64,000 bases of DNA from an uncultured Lachnospiraceae bacterium. GTDB lineage: Bacteria; Bacillota; Clostridia; Lachnospirales; Lachnospiraceae. The notes below the pieces were generated by a model that was not told the origin of the DNA, did not search any database, and saw only the letters and a program-made list of their open reading frames with translations. The stretch is taken from contig ONIO01000002.1 in the NCBI GenBank assembly GCA_900317915.1, positions 1 to 64,000 of the forward strand. The letters are read 5' to 3'. Both the position numbers and the translations under genes were made by a program. Positions 18,570-27,376 of this stretch are shown here, piece after piece. The first letter of the stretch is position 1. Each line of letters begins with the position of its first letter.

Positions 18570-18914
18570 TTACTCCCCAATGATACGGTCTAGGCGAAAT
18601 TCTCGGCCAGCGATGAAACTTGCCTTTATGCTCTGACACTTAGGACAGGCGTATTGGTTCTTCGGACTTGGCTTATATTCTTCTCCGCAGTTTAGGCACT
18701 TGGCTGTAACAGGGATAAAGTGAACAGTGAGATGGGATCCTTCTAGGAGGGTCCCTTCTGTACATTTGGGATAGTAATCTTCTAAATAATGTGGAATGAG
18801 TCCAGTGGTTTCCCCAACAGAGATCACCAGCTCATCCACTTTTTTTATGTCATTTTTCTCGCAGGCCAATAGAGCTGTGGTCACCATGCGAGACATGTAA
18901 CTTAATTCATGCAT
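18570..18914 (-). CDS. hypA: Hydrogenase nickel incorporation protein HypA
   Basis: Starting at the conserved MHEL (minus-strand ATG at 18914, after GAGGGA) gives 114 residues, the normal HypA size. Longer upstream in-frame starts would displace the nickel-binding N-terminus. H2 and E3 are the nickel-site residues. The zinc site is C73/C76 and C90/C93 (CLNCGEE, CPKCQS). HypA delivers nickel to the large subunit of [NiFe] hydrogenase, normally with HypB. It lies divergently from the ech-hyp operon, on the opposite strand, and no hypB is visible in the window. Confidence 0.94.
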   Translation of the reverse strand: MHELSYMSRMVTTALLACEKNDIKKVDELVISVGETTGLIPHYLEDYYPKCTEGTLLEGSHLTVHFIPVTAKCLNCGEEYKPSPKNQYACPKCQSIKASFIAGREFRLDRIIGE

Positions 18915-19089
18915 AGTATGTCCCTCGATTCTAATCTTACTCATCCTATCACATATGGTTGTAGAAATAATAGGGTGTGTCCCTGGAAATATTTCGTCAA
19001 ATTGTATTATTTTGTTCCTTGTATACACAACTATAAAACGATGGCTTTAAAACAGGCATATTTGATGCTTAAAATAGCAAATCCCGTAT

Positions 19090-19103
19090 ATTGTAAATAC
19101 AAT
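19090..19103. promoter_or_regulatory. Palindrome ATTGTAAATACAAT upstream of echA
   Basis: A perfect 14-bp palindrome about 110 bases upstream of the echA -35. It has the form of a dimeric regulator site, but I do not recognise the regulator. Confidence 0.35.
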
Positions 19104-19210
19104 TCTAAAATGGAATAGATGTTGCGCCACACCTTTGTATTATATGGAAATCATTTACGAAGAAGGCTGGAAAAGAAGTAGATAAAATGTGGTAATTATA
19201 CAAAATTTTA

Positions 19211-19239
19211 TTGAATCGTTTTCATTTTAGAGTTAGAAT
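19211..19239 (+). promoter_or_regulatory. Candidate promoter of the ech-hyp operon
   Basis: TTGAAT (19211-19216), a 17-base spacer and TAGAAT (19234-19239), 60 bases before the echA start. Confidence 0.6.
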
Positions 19240-19298
19240 TGTTGAAGTTGTGAAAATAATAACAATAAAAAAGGAGTGTTGAAAGGAGTTGTGAGAAG

Positions 19299-21248
19299 AT
19301 GTCTAATTTACCTATAGTACCTTTTCTCATTGTATTCCCAATGATTGTTGCTCTTTTCATGTTACTGATTCCAGTAAATGAGAAAGCAAATCGTGTGCGG
19401 AATACAATCGCCTACTTCAGCGCCGTACTAATTATGGGGGGCGTTGCAGTTTTAATTTTTCAGTGGGGCATGAATGGATTCCGTACCATGGATCTGTTTA
19501 AGCACACCGAGACGGTGGATCAATTAACCTTACTTGGGGAAGTTGTCTTAATGATTGTGGTTACCTTCTTAGCTTTTAAGTATCAGAGGGCCTGGATTGC
19601 AATTCTATCTATTGTACCTACCCTTGCCATCGGCTACTTAGAGCTCTATGGACCAAAGTCTAAGAGCATTGAAGCTATGACACGAGTTCGCGTGGACCAC
19701 TTATCTGTTCTGATGTGCGTAATTGTGGGCATCATCGGTTCTCTGATTATTATCTATGCTGTTGGTTATATGCATGGTTACCACCATTACGTACATAGCT
19801 GGGTTGAGGATCGAAGAAATTATTTCTTCATGATTCTCTTTTTGTTCCTGGGTGCTATGTTTGGTTTTGTTTTATCCGATAGTCTGACTTGGATCCAGCT
19901 GTTTTGGGAGACTACATCTGTTTGTTCCTTCCTCTTAATTGGATATACCAGAGAGGAGATTGCTATTCAGAACTCCTTCCGGGCTTTATGGATGAACCTC
20001 CTGGGAGGTTGTGCTCTGACAGCAGGTATTATCTATTTTGATTATTTGGCGAAGAGCCTGTCCTTTAGAGATCTAGTAGATTATGCTCTGCTTCATCGGG
20101 GAAGTGCAATGATTCCGGTGGCACTGATTGCATTTGCGGCTCTTACCAAGGCTGCTCAGTTACCATTCTCCACTTGGTTACTAGGAGCTATGGTTGCGCC
20201 GACACCATCCTCTGCACTGCTTCATAGTGCAACTATGGTTAAGGCTGGTATCTATGTCTTATTCCGTCTGGCACCTGCTATGAGTGGAACCACAACGGGT
20301 ATGATGATTTCCTTTGCTGGCGGCTTTACCTTCTTAGCGGCATCCTTCATGGCCATTGCTCAGAGCGATGGTAAGAAGGTCTTAGCCATGTCTACCATTT
20401 CTAACTTGGGACTGATGGTAGCCTGTGCTGGCGTAGGTACACCAGAGACCATTTGGGCTGGTGTCTTCCTTATGATCTTCCATGCAGTTAGTAAGTCCCT
20501 TCTCTTCCAGGATGTGGGAGCTACAGAGAATTCCCTTGGAACCCGTGATGTGGAAGAGATGCATGGCCTACTGTACCGTCTGCCAATGCTGGCAATCTGC
20601 ATGTTCATTGGTATCGCAGGTATGTTCCTTGCACCATTCGGTATGCTGATCAGTAAGTGGTCTGCACTTCGCGCCGCAGTAGATGAGAATAATATTATTC
20701 TCGTTCTGATGGTTGTCTTTGGCTCCGCTACCACATCCTTCTACTGGACCAAGTGGCTGGGTAAGATTATTGCATCCACCAATGAGGGACCTGTTCGAGA
20801 CATCACGAAGTTGAATGAGAAGATTTCCATTCTGATTCATACTGTCATGATGATCGCCCTCTGTGTTCTAGTGCCAGTCCTTACCACATCCTATGTACAG
20901 CCTCTCTTAGCAGAGATGTTCACTTCAAGTAAGAATGCACAGGTACTTCCAACCTCCATTCTCTACATCCTGGTTCTTTTGATTGTGTTTGTATTCTTAG
21001 CACCAGCCATCGCTTATGTTTTCTCTAAGAATATGAAGGCCAACCAGAAGCTTGCATATATGAGCGGAATCAATACAGGTAAGAATGACGCCTTCACAGA
21101 TTCCTTTGGAGAAGAGAAGAAGCTACAGCTATCGAACTTCTACTTTAAGGATGTCTTTGGCCAGAGAAAGATTATGCTGCCATGTCAGTTGGTTACCTTC
21201 ACTGTCATTGTGGTAATGTTCTGCGTAATTCTAGGAGGTGCACTGTAA
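19299..21248 (+). CDS. echA: Ech-type hydrogenase subunit A, NuoL-like ion-translocating protein
   Basis: A 649-residue, highly hydrophobic protein of the NuoL/MrpA family with about 16 membrane helices, the first gene of an echABCDEF set. The antiporter-like core has the conserved glutamate in LFWETTSVCSFLL and the lysine in LTKAAQLPFSTWLLGAMVAPTP (quoted here in two overlapping parts: LTKAAQLPFSTWL and GAMVAPTP). By family knowledge this subunit moves H+ or Na+ as electrons pass from ferredoxin to protons. A soluble C-terminal loop lies at about residues 582-625 before the last helix. A GAAAGGAG Shine-Dalgarno is 10 bases upstream. Confidence 0.93.
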   Translation: MSNLPIVPFLIVFPMIVALFMLLIPVNEKANRVRNTIAYFSAVLIMGGVAVLIFQWGMNGFRTMDLFKHTETVDQLTLLGEVVLMIVVTFLAFKYQRAWIAILSIVPTLAIGYLELYGPKSKSIEAMTRVRVDHLSVLMCVIVGIIGSLIIIYAVGYMHGYHHYVHSWVEDRRNYFFMILFLFLGAMFGFVLSDSLTWIQLFWETTSVCSFLLIGYTREEIAIQNSFRALWMNLLGGCALTAGIIYFDYLAKSLSFRDLVDYALLHRGSAMIPVALIAFAALTKAAQLPFSTWLLGAMVAPTPSSALLHSATMVKAGIYVLFRLAPAMSGTTTGMMISFAGGFTFLAASFMAIAQSDGKKVLAMSTISNLGLMVACAGVGTPETIWAGVFLMIFHAVSKSLLFQDVGATENSLGTRDVEEMHGLLYRLPMLAICMFIGIAGMFLAPFGMLISKWSALRAAVDENNIILVLMVVFGSATTSFYWTKWLGKIIASTNEGPVRDITKLNEKISILIHTVMMIALCVLVPVLTTSYVQPLLAEMFTSSKNAQVLPTSILYILVLLIVFVFLAPAIAYVFSKNMKANQKLAYMSGINTGKNDAFTDSFGEEKKLQLSNFYFKDVFGQRKIMLPCQLVTFTVIVVMFCVILGGAL

Positions 21249-21249
21249 G

Positions 21250-22116
21250 ATGGTTGAGAGAATTATTCTGATCCTTTGTTATATCCTTCTAGCGCCTTTT
21301 TTAGGTGGTATCTTAGAGGGATTTGATCGTAAGATTTCTGCACGTATGCAGGGACGAATTGGACCTCCAATTCGACAGCCCTTTTATGATTTGATTAAGC
21401 TTTTTAAGAAGCAGTACATTGTGGTCAATCATTCGGTTCACTTTTTGCTATTAAGCTATTCTGCATTAATGATTCTGACAGGAAGTATGTTCTTCGGCGG
21501 AGCAGACTTACTCCTTTGCTTTTTCGTACTGTCCACAGCAGCGACCTTCCTATACTTTGCAGCTGTGATTACCAATTCTCCATACTCCACCATTGGAGCC
21601 CAGAGAGAACTGGTACAGATGATGTCCTATGAGCCAGCCGTACTGCTGACAGCCGTAGGCTTCTACTTAGCAACAGGTTCCTTCAATGTGGCAGACATCA
21701 TCCAGTCGGACTACAGCTTAATTGTGAAGATGCCAGGCTTTTTCGTAGCCTTTGTTTTCATTATGACCATTAAGATGCGAAAGTCTCCATTTGATACTGC
21801 AGCATCCCATCATCCACACCAGGAGCTGGTGAAGGGTATCACCACAGAGATGGGTGGTAAGAACTTAGGTATCTTCAATGTGACCGAGTGGTATGAGAAT
21901 GTCTTCCTCTTTGGAGTGGTTGCTCTCTTTATCCTGAATAAGAATCCATGGAGCTATCTGGCTTGTGCTTTGGTGATTCTCTTTGTTTACTTCATAGAGA
22001 TTCTCATTGATAACAGTTGTGCCCGTGTGAAGTATCATTTGATGCTGAAGATGACCTGGATGGTTACCCTGTTTTCCGCAGGGGTGAATCTCTTAATTCT
22101 GATGCTGATTCGATAA
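21250..22116 (+). CDS. echB: Ech-type hydrogenase subunit B, NuoH-like membrane protein
   Basis: The ATG at 21250 follows AGGAGGTG by 9 bases and gives 288 residues; a GTG at 21238 lies inside the ribosome-binding region and is unlikely. It is homologous to NuoH/HycD, the membrane subunit anchoring the hydrogenase module. Signature segments are GGILEGFDRKISARMQGRIGP (cited in part: RKISARMQGRIGP), AQRELVQMMSYEPA and KSPFDTAASHHPHQELVKG. About eight helices are predicted. It follows echA with one base between stop and start. A palindromic dispersed-motif element begins at its stop codon. Confidence 0.94.
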   Translation: MVERIILILCYILLAPFLGGILEGFDRKISARMQGRIGPPIRQPFYDLIKLFKKQYIVVNHSVHFLLLSYSALMILTGSMFFGGADLLLCFFVLSTAATFLYFAAVITNSPYSTIGAQRELVQMMSYEPAVLLTAVGFYLATGSFNVADIIQSDYSLIVKMPGFFVAFVFIMTIKMRKSPFDTAASHHPHQELVKGITTEMGGKNLGIFNVTEWYENVFLFGVVALFILNKNPWSYLACALVILFVYFIEILIDNSCARVKYHLMLKMTWMVTLFSAGVNLLILMLIR

Positions 22117-22151
22117 ATGTAAACCCTGTTCTAGAACCCGGTCTACATTTA
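22114..22151. repeat. Inverted-repeat dispersed-motif element between echB and echC
   Basis: TAAATGTAAACC (22114-22125), a 14-base centre containing the palindrome GTTCTAGAAC, then GGTCTACATTTA (22140-22151). The 12-base arms pair except at one position. The first TAA is the echB stop codon. Confidence 0.85.
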
Positions 22152-22184
22152 CATGTGGGAGTCTCGTAATAATGGGAGGAAAAA

Positions 22185-22667
22185 ATGGCAAATGTTAAAA
22201 AATCTCCATGGCTGATTCACTATGATGGATCTAGCTGTAATGGATGTGATATCGAAGTCCTGGCGTGTATGACACCTGTCTATGATGCAGAGCGCCTAGG
22301 CGTAGAGAATACCGGCGATCCTATGCAGGCGGATATCCTCTTAATCACTGGTGGAATTAATTCTCAGGCAGTTCCTGTAGTAAAGCAGATCTATGACCAG
22401 ATGCCTCGCCCTAAGGTGGTTGTAGCAGTAGGTGTCTGCGCATGTACAGGTGGAATCTTCAAGGAATGCTATAACGTACTAGGTGGAGCTGATGTGGTGG
22501 TTCCTGTGGATATCTATGTTCCAGGATGCGCTGCTCGTCCACAGTCTATTATTGATGGTATTATCCAGGCTAGAGACCTGTTCCAGAAGCGTTCCAAAGA
22601 GCATGATGCTCTAGTGAAGGCTGGTAAGACCTATGATGAGTATAAGGAGGAGGAAGCCAATGGCTGA
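22185..22667 (+). CDS. echC: Ech-type hydrogenase small subunit C, NuoB-like
   Basis: A 160-residue hydrogenase small subunit of the NuoB/HycG type, carrying the proximal [4Fe-4S] cluster. The cluster cysteines are C18 and C21 (SCNGCDIE), one in VGVCACTGG and one in YVPGCAARPQ. GGGAGGAAAAA precedes the start. The last 30 residues are charged and probably flexible. It overlaps echD by 8 bases, so translation is coupled. It pairs with EchE to form the catalytic unit facing the cytoplasm. Confidence 0.95.
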   Translation: MANVKKSPWLIHYDGSSCNGCDIEVLACMTPVYDAERLGVENTGDPMQADILLITGGINSQAVPVVKQIYDQMPRPKVVVAVGVCACTGGIFKECYNVLGGADVVVPVDIYVPGCAARPQSIIDGIIQARDLFQKRSKEHDALVKAGKTYDEYKEEEANG

Positions 22668-23103
22668 AGTGATTTGCCCAGAGAATAAGATGCTTGAAAT
22701 AAGCCTAGACCAATTCCTTATGGAAGTCATGCGTAAGAAGCAAGCTGGTCTCCGCTTGGATCAGGCCTGTGCTGCCTATGCAGATGGGAAGTATGAACTG
22801 TCCTATAGCTTCTCAGATGATGATGCGTATCAGTTTGAGAATCTCCGTGTGGTGGTTGGACTAAAGGAAGAGGTTCCATCCATTTCTCATATCTATCCTG
22901 CTGCAAGCTTCTATGAAAATGAGATGCGTGAACTCTTTGGCGTGCAGATTGAGATGATTGGAATCGATTATAAGGACCATCTCTATCGCATGGAAGAGGT
23001 GATGCCTATGCTTCCAACAGCTGGTAAGAAGCTGTTAGAGGAGATGGAGACTGAAGTAAAAAGTGAGGATACTGGAGTAGAGGTAGACGGAGGTGAACAG
23101 TAA
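22660..23103 (+). CDS. echD: Ech-type hydrogenase subunit D, NuoC-like
   Basis: The start MAEVICPENK at 22660 follows AAGGAGGAGG and overlaps echC by 8 bases, giving 147 residues. Homology to the 30-kDa/NuoC subunit is seen in SHIYPAASFYENEMRELFGV and DYKDHLYRM. It is a non-redox connecting subunit of the peripheral arm. The C-terminus is acidic. The stop TAA shares its last base with the start of echE (TAATG), which indicates tight coupling. Confidence 0.92.
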   Translation: MAEVICPENKMLEISLDQFLMEVMRKKQAGLRLDQACAAYADGKYELSYSFSDDDAYQFENLRVVVGLKEEVPSISHIYPAASFYENEMRELFGVQIEMIGIDYKDHLYRMEEVMPMLPTAGKKLLEEMETEVKSEDTGVEVDGGEQ

Positions 23104-24182
23104 TGGGTAAGAGAAGTGTTGTTCCTTTCGGGCCACAGCATCCAGTTCTGCCAGAACCAGTGCATCTGGATCTTGTAATCGAGGATGAGAAGGTAATTGA
23201 AGCAATTCCAAATATTGGATTTATACATAGAGGTCTGGAAGGACTTACAGAGAAGCGTGATTTTAAACAGATGACCTATGTCATTGAGCGTACATGTGGT
23301 ATCTGTTCTTTTGGTCACGGTATGGGCTATGTAGAGACCTTAGAGAAGATGATGAATGTTGAAGTGCCAAGCCGTGCAAAGTACTTACGTACCATCTGGG
23401 CAGAGATGGCCCGTATCCATAGCCATCTTCTGTGGCTGGGTCTGATGGCAGATGCATTTGGCTTCGAGTCCCTCTTTTATCAGGCATGGCGCGTTCGAGA
23501 GCGTGTACTGGACCTGCAGGAGATGACCACAGGTGGTCGTATTATCTTCTCCGTAAATCAGCTAGGTGGAGTCCTTCGTGATATAGATTCTGAACAGGAG
23601 AAGGTGATTCTCGATACGCTAAAGGATGTTCAAAAGGATATTAAGACCATTGCTGATTCATTCCTTATGGATTACTCCGTAGAGAGTCGTCTGAAGGGAG
23701 TTGGTATCCTGACCAAGGAACAGGCGCATGACTTAGGATGCTGCGGACCATTTGCCCGTGCATCCGGACTGAACTATGACATGCGTAAGTTAGGATATGA
23801 AGCCTATGGAGAGCTAGACTTTGAGCCAATTATCTCACGAGAGGGTGACTCCTTTGCTCGCTGTGAGTGCCGTATCAATGAGCTCTATCAGTCCATTGAT
23901 TTAATCCGACAGGCATTTAGTAAGATGCCATCTGGTGATATCGCAGTTTCAGTAAAGGGGAATCCAACAGGAGAGTACTTTAACAGAATTGAGCAGCCAA
24001 GAGGCGAGGCCATCTATTATATTAAGGCCAATGGTAGTAAGAAACTGGATCGATTCCGTCTCCGCACACCGACCTTTGCCAACCTGGCAGGTCTCTGCGA
24101 GATGCTGAAGAATTGTGAATATAGTGATGTAGGTGTATTGGCTCTTACCATTGATCCATGCATCTCATGTACCGAGCGATAA
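23103..24182 (+). CDS. echE: Ech-type [NiFe] hydrogenase large subunit E, NuoD-like
   Basis: A 359-residue catalytic subunit. All four nickel ligands are present: C65 and C68 (RTCGICSFGHG) and C353 and C356 (DPCISCTER). This separates it from NuoD of complex I, which lacks them. The protein ends three residues after C356, at the DPCxxCxxR motif itself. There is therefore no C-terminal extension for a maturation protease to remove. The NiFe site interconverts H2 and protons. Other conserved pieces are GPQHPVLPEPVHL and IGFIHRGLEGL. It begins inside the echD stop codon. Confidence 0.96.
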   Translation: MGKRSVVPFGPQHPVLPEPVHLDLVIEDEKVIEAIPNIGFIHRGLEGLTEKRDFKQMTYVIERTCGICSFGHGMGYVETLEKMMNVEVPSRAKYLRTIWAEMARIHSHLLWLGLMADAFGFESLFYQAWRVRERVLDLQEMTTGGRIIFSVNQLGGVLRDIDSEQEKVILDTLKDVQKDIKTIADSFLMDYSVESRLKGVGILTKEQAHDLGCCGPFARASGLNYDMRKLGYEAYGELDFEPIISREGDSFARCECRINELYQSIDLIRQAFSKMPSGDIAVSVKGNPTGEYFNRIEQPRGEAIYYIKANGSKKLDRFRLRTPTFANLAGLCEMLKNCEYSDVGVLALTIDPCISCTER

Positions 24183-24195
24183 GGGGGAGAAGCAG

Positions 24196-24648
24196 ATGGC
24201 AATTATGAAGTTTGCACCGACCATGTTAAAGCAGCTCTTTCAGAAGCCGGTGACTACCAAGTATCCAATGGAGCCAATCCAGTATCCAGAGGGCTCTAGA
24301 GGCCATGTTGTTGTAGAAATACAGGCATGTGTCTCCTGCAGTCTCTGTGCCATGAGCTGTCCTTGTGGAGCAATTCAGGTGGATCGTAAAGAGAAGACCT
24401 GGACCATTAATCGATTTGATTGTGTCCAGTGTGGCTACTGCGTAACGGTATGTCCTCCCAAGGCCTTATCCATTGTACCTGGGTATCAGACTCCAGGAGA
24501 GGAGAAGTATTCTGTTACAGAACAACACATTATGACAGAGGAAGAGAAGCAGAAGGCACTTGAGGCAGAGGCGAAGAAGCAGGCCGCCATCAAGGCTGCC
24601 ATGGAGAAGAAAAAAGCTGCTGAGGCAGCAGCCAAAGAGACAAAGTAA
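24196..24648 (+). CDS. echF: Ech-type hydrogenase subunit F, 2x[4Fe-4S] ferredoxin-like
   Basis: The ATG at 24196 follows AAGGGGGAG; the product is 150 residues. It is a NuoI/HycF-type polyferredoxin. Cluster one is C45, C48, C51, C55 (CVSCSLCAMSCP) and cluster two is C76, C79, C82, C86 (CVQCGYCVTVCP). It should receive electrons from soluble ferredoxin and pass them to EchC. The last 40 residues form a charged Ala/Lys/Glu helix (EAEAKKQAAIKAA), longer than usual and probably a coiled coil or flexible tail. It is the last ech gene and leads into hypF. Confidence 0.94.
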   Translation: MAIMKFAPTMLKQLFQKPVTTKYPMEPIQYPEGSRGHVVVEIQACVSCSLCAMSCPCGAIQVDRKEKTWTINRFDCVQCGYCVTVCPPKALSIVPGYQTPGEEKYSVTEQHIMTEEEKQKALEAEAKKQAAIKAAMEKKKAAEAAAKETK

Positions 24649-24727
24649 GTGTTAAGAATTGAGTCCCTAGGAGAGGGATGCTTCGGCGTCAATCCAATCC
24701 TGGGGATTTTTGATAGCAGGGATGTAC

Positions 24728-27127
24728 ATGAGTGGATTTTTGATCCGGGTCTACGGAATGGTGCAGGGAGTTGGCTTCCGGCCATTCATCGCAGAACTAG
24801 CAACTGAATTACATATTGCAGGAACTGTCCAGAATGCGGGTGGAATTGTCCATATCAAGGCATTTTGTGACGCAGCGGATCTGGATTCTTTTATAGAGAG
24901 AATCTATGAAAGTGCGCCCAAGGAATCCCATATTAGTAGAATTCAGGTGGAAGACTTAGGAGATACCCCAGGGGATGATTCTAGGGACTCTTCCCCTATA
25001 TCTGGGATGAAAGAAGGACGCTTTTCTATCGTAGATAGTAGAGATGAGAAGGAGAATCTTCGCTTTCTCCCTAGTGATATAGGAATCTGTAAGGAGTGCG
25101 CCAAGGAATTATTTGATCCTAAGAATCGCCGCTATCGTTATCCTTTTATCTCCTGTACCAAATGTGGACCACGCTTTACCATCCTAGAGGATATCCCCTA
25201 TGACAGAGAGCGTATTACCATGGGAAGGTTCCCTATGTGTCCGGCTTGCAAAAAGGAATATGTAACAGCCCATAACAGACGCCGCCATGCCCAGACTATC
25301 GCCTGTCATGATTGCGGACCGACCCTTACTTCCTATGAGAAAAGTGACAGGATAGATGAGAATCAAGGGGCACTAGACCGGGCTACCTCGATTCTAAGTC
25401 AGGGTGGAGTCATCGCCCTAAAGAATGTGGGCGGTTTTCATTTGGCCTGTAAGGCCGATTCTAAGGAAGGCATCAATCGGCTCCGTCAGTGGAAGAATCG
25501 AGAAGAGAAGCCCTTTGCTGTGATGTATCCCAATGTGGAGGAGGTCCGAAGGGTCTGTAGAATCAATGAGGTAGAAGAGGAACTCCTAGAGGGATATGCT
25601 CGGCCCATTGTACTTCTAGATCTTATAGATCCATCCCTCTATTATGATGCCAATGGAGGAAGCATGCGAATGGGTGTCATGCTTCCAGCAGATCCGCTGC
25701 AGCTTCTTCTAACCTGGGCCTTAGGACCACTCCTTATGACCAGCGGAAATCGGGGCGGAGAACCTATGCATATTACTGGGGATGCCTTCCTTTCTTCCAT
25801 GAAGGATGAGGGATTCCCAGATTTAGTTTTAGATCATAATAGAGAGATTCTTACCCCGCTGGATGATTCCATTTATCAGGTGGTAGAGATGGAGAACCAT
25901 TCCCTGGAGACACAGATCCTTCGACGGGCTAGAGGCCTGGTGCCAGAGCCTATCTGGCTTCCTTGTAAGGTTCCGGAGGATACCTTCCTATCTGGTGGGG
26001 ATCTAAAAAGTGTCTTTGGCCTATGCCGCGAGGATGCCCTCTATCTCTCTGGTCACTTCGGTGATTTGGAGTGGCAAGAGTGTCGAGAGAAAAGAGCCCA
26101 TGCCATCCGGCACATGGAGAGAATCCTTGACATCCATCCCAAGAGAGGGATTACGGATCTCCACCCCCTATACCTGTCTAGGAAGGAAGCAGAGGATAGC
26201 CTTAGGGATGTCCGGGGAGTGCAGCATCACTTAGCCCATACTATGGCAGTGGCTGCAGAGCATGGCCTGCATGGCCAGGTCCTAGGCATCTCCTTTGATG
26301 GAACAGGCTATGGGACAGAGGGAAGTATCTGGGGGAGTGAATTCCTCTGGGTAGAGATTCCAAAAGATACTGGGGAACTTACCTGGACGAATTGGGGTCA
26401 TCTCTCCCCTGTGGGACAGATGGGCGGAGACTCCGGCTCCCGTGATGGGAAGCGGATGCTCTTAGCCTATCTATTAGAAAGTCAAAAGACTGGCCTCCTT
26501 ACTGAGGAGGAGCTGGATTCTCAGCTATCAAAATACTATGACCCTGGCCAGATGAAGCTACTAAAGGCAGCTTTTCATAAGGGCATCGGTGTCCATCCTT
26601 CTCGCTCCATGGGACGACTATTTGATGCCGCATCAGCCGCTTTGGATATCTGTTATGAGAACCGTTACGAGGGCCAGTGCCCCATGGAATTAGAGAAGTA
26701 TGCCTTTCTTGCTTTAGATAAAAAGGTAGACCAGGCCGATTTCTTGGAGTCCTTCCATCCATTGGTTCATAGCGCTGTAATAGAAAAAGAAGACCAGACC
26801 CTAGAGATGGATGGGAAAAGGATTCTCTGCCAATTGCTGCAGCTTAAGAAAAAAGGGAAATATACCAAGGAAGAGCTTGCCTTATATTTCCATAGATGCC
26901 TAATTGGGATGACCATAGAGATGGTGAAGAAACGAGTAGACAAACATGTGCCGATTCTTCTATCTGGAGGAAGCTTCTTGAATCGCATCCTGCTTCGAGG
27001 CGTGGTGGCAGGCTTAGAGAAGGAAGGCTATACCCCTTACTTTAATCACCTTGTTCCTCCTGGAGATGGAGGCTTAGCTCTTGGTCAGGCCTATCTGGCA
27101 TGTATGAAAAGTATACGAAAGAAATAG
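24728..27127 (+). CDS. hypF: Carbamoyltransferase HypF
   Basis: The ATG at 24728 has GCAGGGA suitably placed; ATG 24722 and TTG 24710 are alternatives. The product is about 799 residues. HypF uses carbamoyl phosphate to load a carbamoyl group on the HypE C-terminal cysteine, the first step of cyanide ligand synthesis. Domains in order: acylphosphatase (VYGMVQGVGFRPF), two zinc-finger units (CKECAKELF with CTKCGPRFT, and CPACKKEY with CHDCGPTL), YrdC-like (SQGGVIALKNVGGFHLAC) and Kae1-like (HHLAHTMAVAAEHG, then LSGGSFLNRIL). Motifs are intact. It starts 79 bases after echF and is followed by hypC, hypD and hypE. Confidence 0.95.
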   Translation: MSGFLIRVYGMVQGVGFRPFIAELATELHIAGTVQNAGGIVHIKAFCDAADLDSFIERIYESAPKESHISRIQVEDLGDTPGDDSRDSSPISGMKEGRFSIVDSRDEKENLRFLPSDIGICKECAKELFDPKNRRYRYPFISCTKCGPRFTILEDIPYDRERITMGRFPMCPACKKEYVTAHNRRRHAQTIACHDCGPTLTSYEKSDRIDENQGALDRATSILSQGGVIALKNVGGFHLACKADSKEGINRLRQWKNREEKPFAVMYPNVEEVRRVCRINEVEEELLEGYARPIVLLDLIDPSLYYDANGGSMRMGVMLPADPLQLLLTWALGPLLMTSGNRGGEPMHITGDAFLSSMKDEGFPDLVLDHNREILTPLDDSIYQVVEMENHSLETQILRRARGLVPEPIWLPCKVPEDTFLSGGDLKSVFGLCREDALYLSGHFGDLEWQECREKRAHAIRHMERILDIHPKRGITDLHPLYLSRKEAEDSLRDVRGVQHHLAHTMAVAAEHGLHGQVLGISFDGTGYGTEGSIWGSEFLWVEIPKDTGELTWTNWGHLSPVGQMGGDSGSRDGKRMLLAYLLESQKTGLLTEEELDSQLSKYYDPGQMKLLKAAFHKGIGVHPSRSMGRLFDAASAALDICYENRYEGQCPMELEKYAFLALDKKVDQADFLESFHPLVHSAVIEKEDQTLEMDGKRILCQLLQLKKKGKYTKEELALYFHRCLIGMTIEMVKKRVDKHVPILLSGGSFLNRILLRGVVAGLEKEGYTPYFNHLVPPGDGGLALGQAYLACMKSIRKK

Positions 27128-27139
27128 TAGGAGTTAGAT

Positions 27140-27376
27140 ATGTGTGTTGCATTACCAGGCCGTGTGGTGGCCATAGATCAGGATAAGAAAATAGCCCGTG
27201 TAGACTTTAGCGGGAACCAGGTGGAAGCGAGATGTGGTTTTGTGCCCATCTCCATTGGAGATTCCGTGCTGGTTCATGCAGGCTGTATCCTGCAGAAGAT
27301 CTCTCAGGATGAAGCCAGCCAGATGGAGGAGCTATTTGCATCCCTTGAGGAATTAGCTTGTGAGGAGCGTGTGTGA
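27140..27376 (+). CDS. hypC: Hydrogenase maturation chaperone HypC
   Basis: A 78-residue HypC/HybG/HupF chaperone. It starts with the diagnostic MCVALPGRVV; C2 binds the iron of the Fe(CN)2CO unit together with HypD and carries it to the apo large subunit. The central strand pattern ARVDFSGNQVEARCGFV matches the OB-like fold. Its stop TGA overlaps the hypD start region (GTGATGA), which suggests coupled production of HypC and HypD as the scaffold complex. Confidence 0.95.
   Translation: MCVALPGRVVAIDQDKKIARVDFSGNQVEARCGFVPISIGDSVLVHAGCILQKISQDEASQMEELFASLEELACEERV

Larger units (their letters stand above)
18915..19298. other. 384-base divergent region between hypA and echA
   Basis: AT-rich control region without a supported gene. 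It contains a 14-bp perfect palindrome at 19090-19103, a well-spaced promoter at 19211-19239 and two purine-rich ribosome-binding stretches (19269-19275 and 19281-19288) before echA. No known riboswitch was recognised. Confidence 0.6.

Noticed and set aside
19299..24648. NADH dehydrogenase (complex I) genes
   Set aside because: The NuoD-like subunit keeps all four nickel-binding cysteines and hyp maturation genes follow, so this is an Ech-type hydrogenase.
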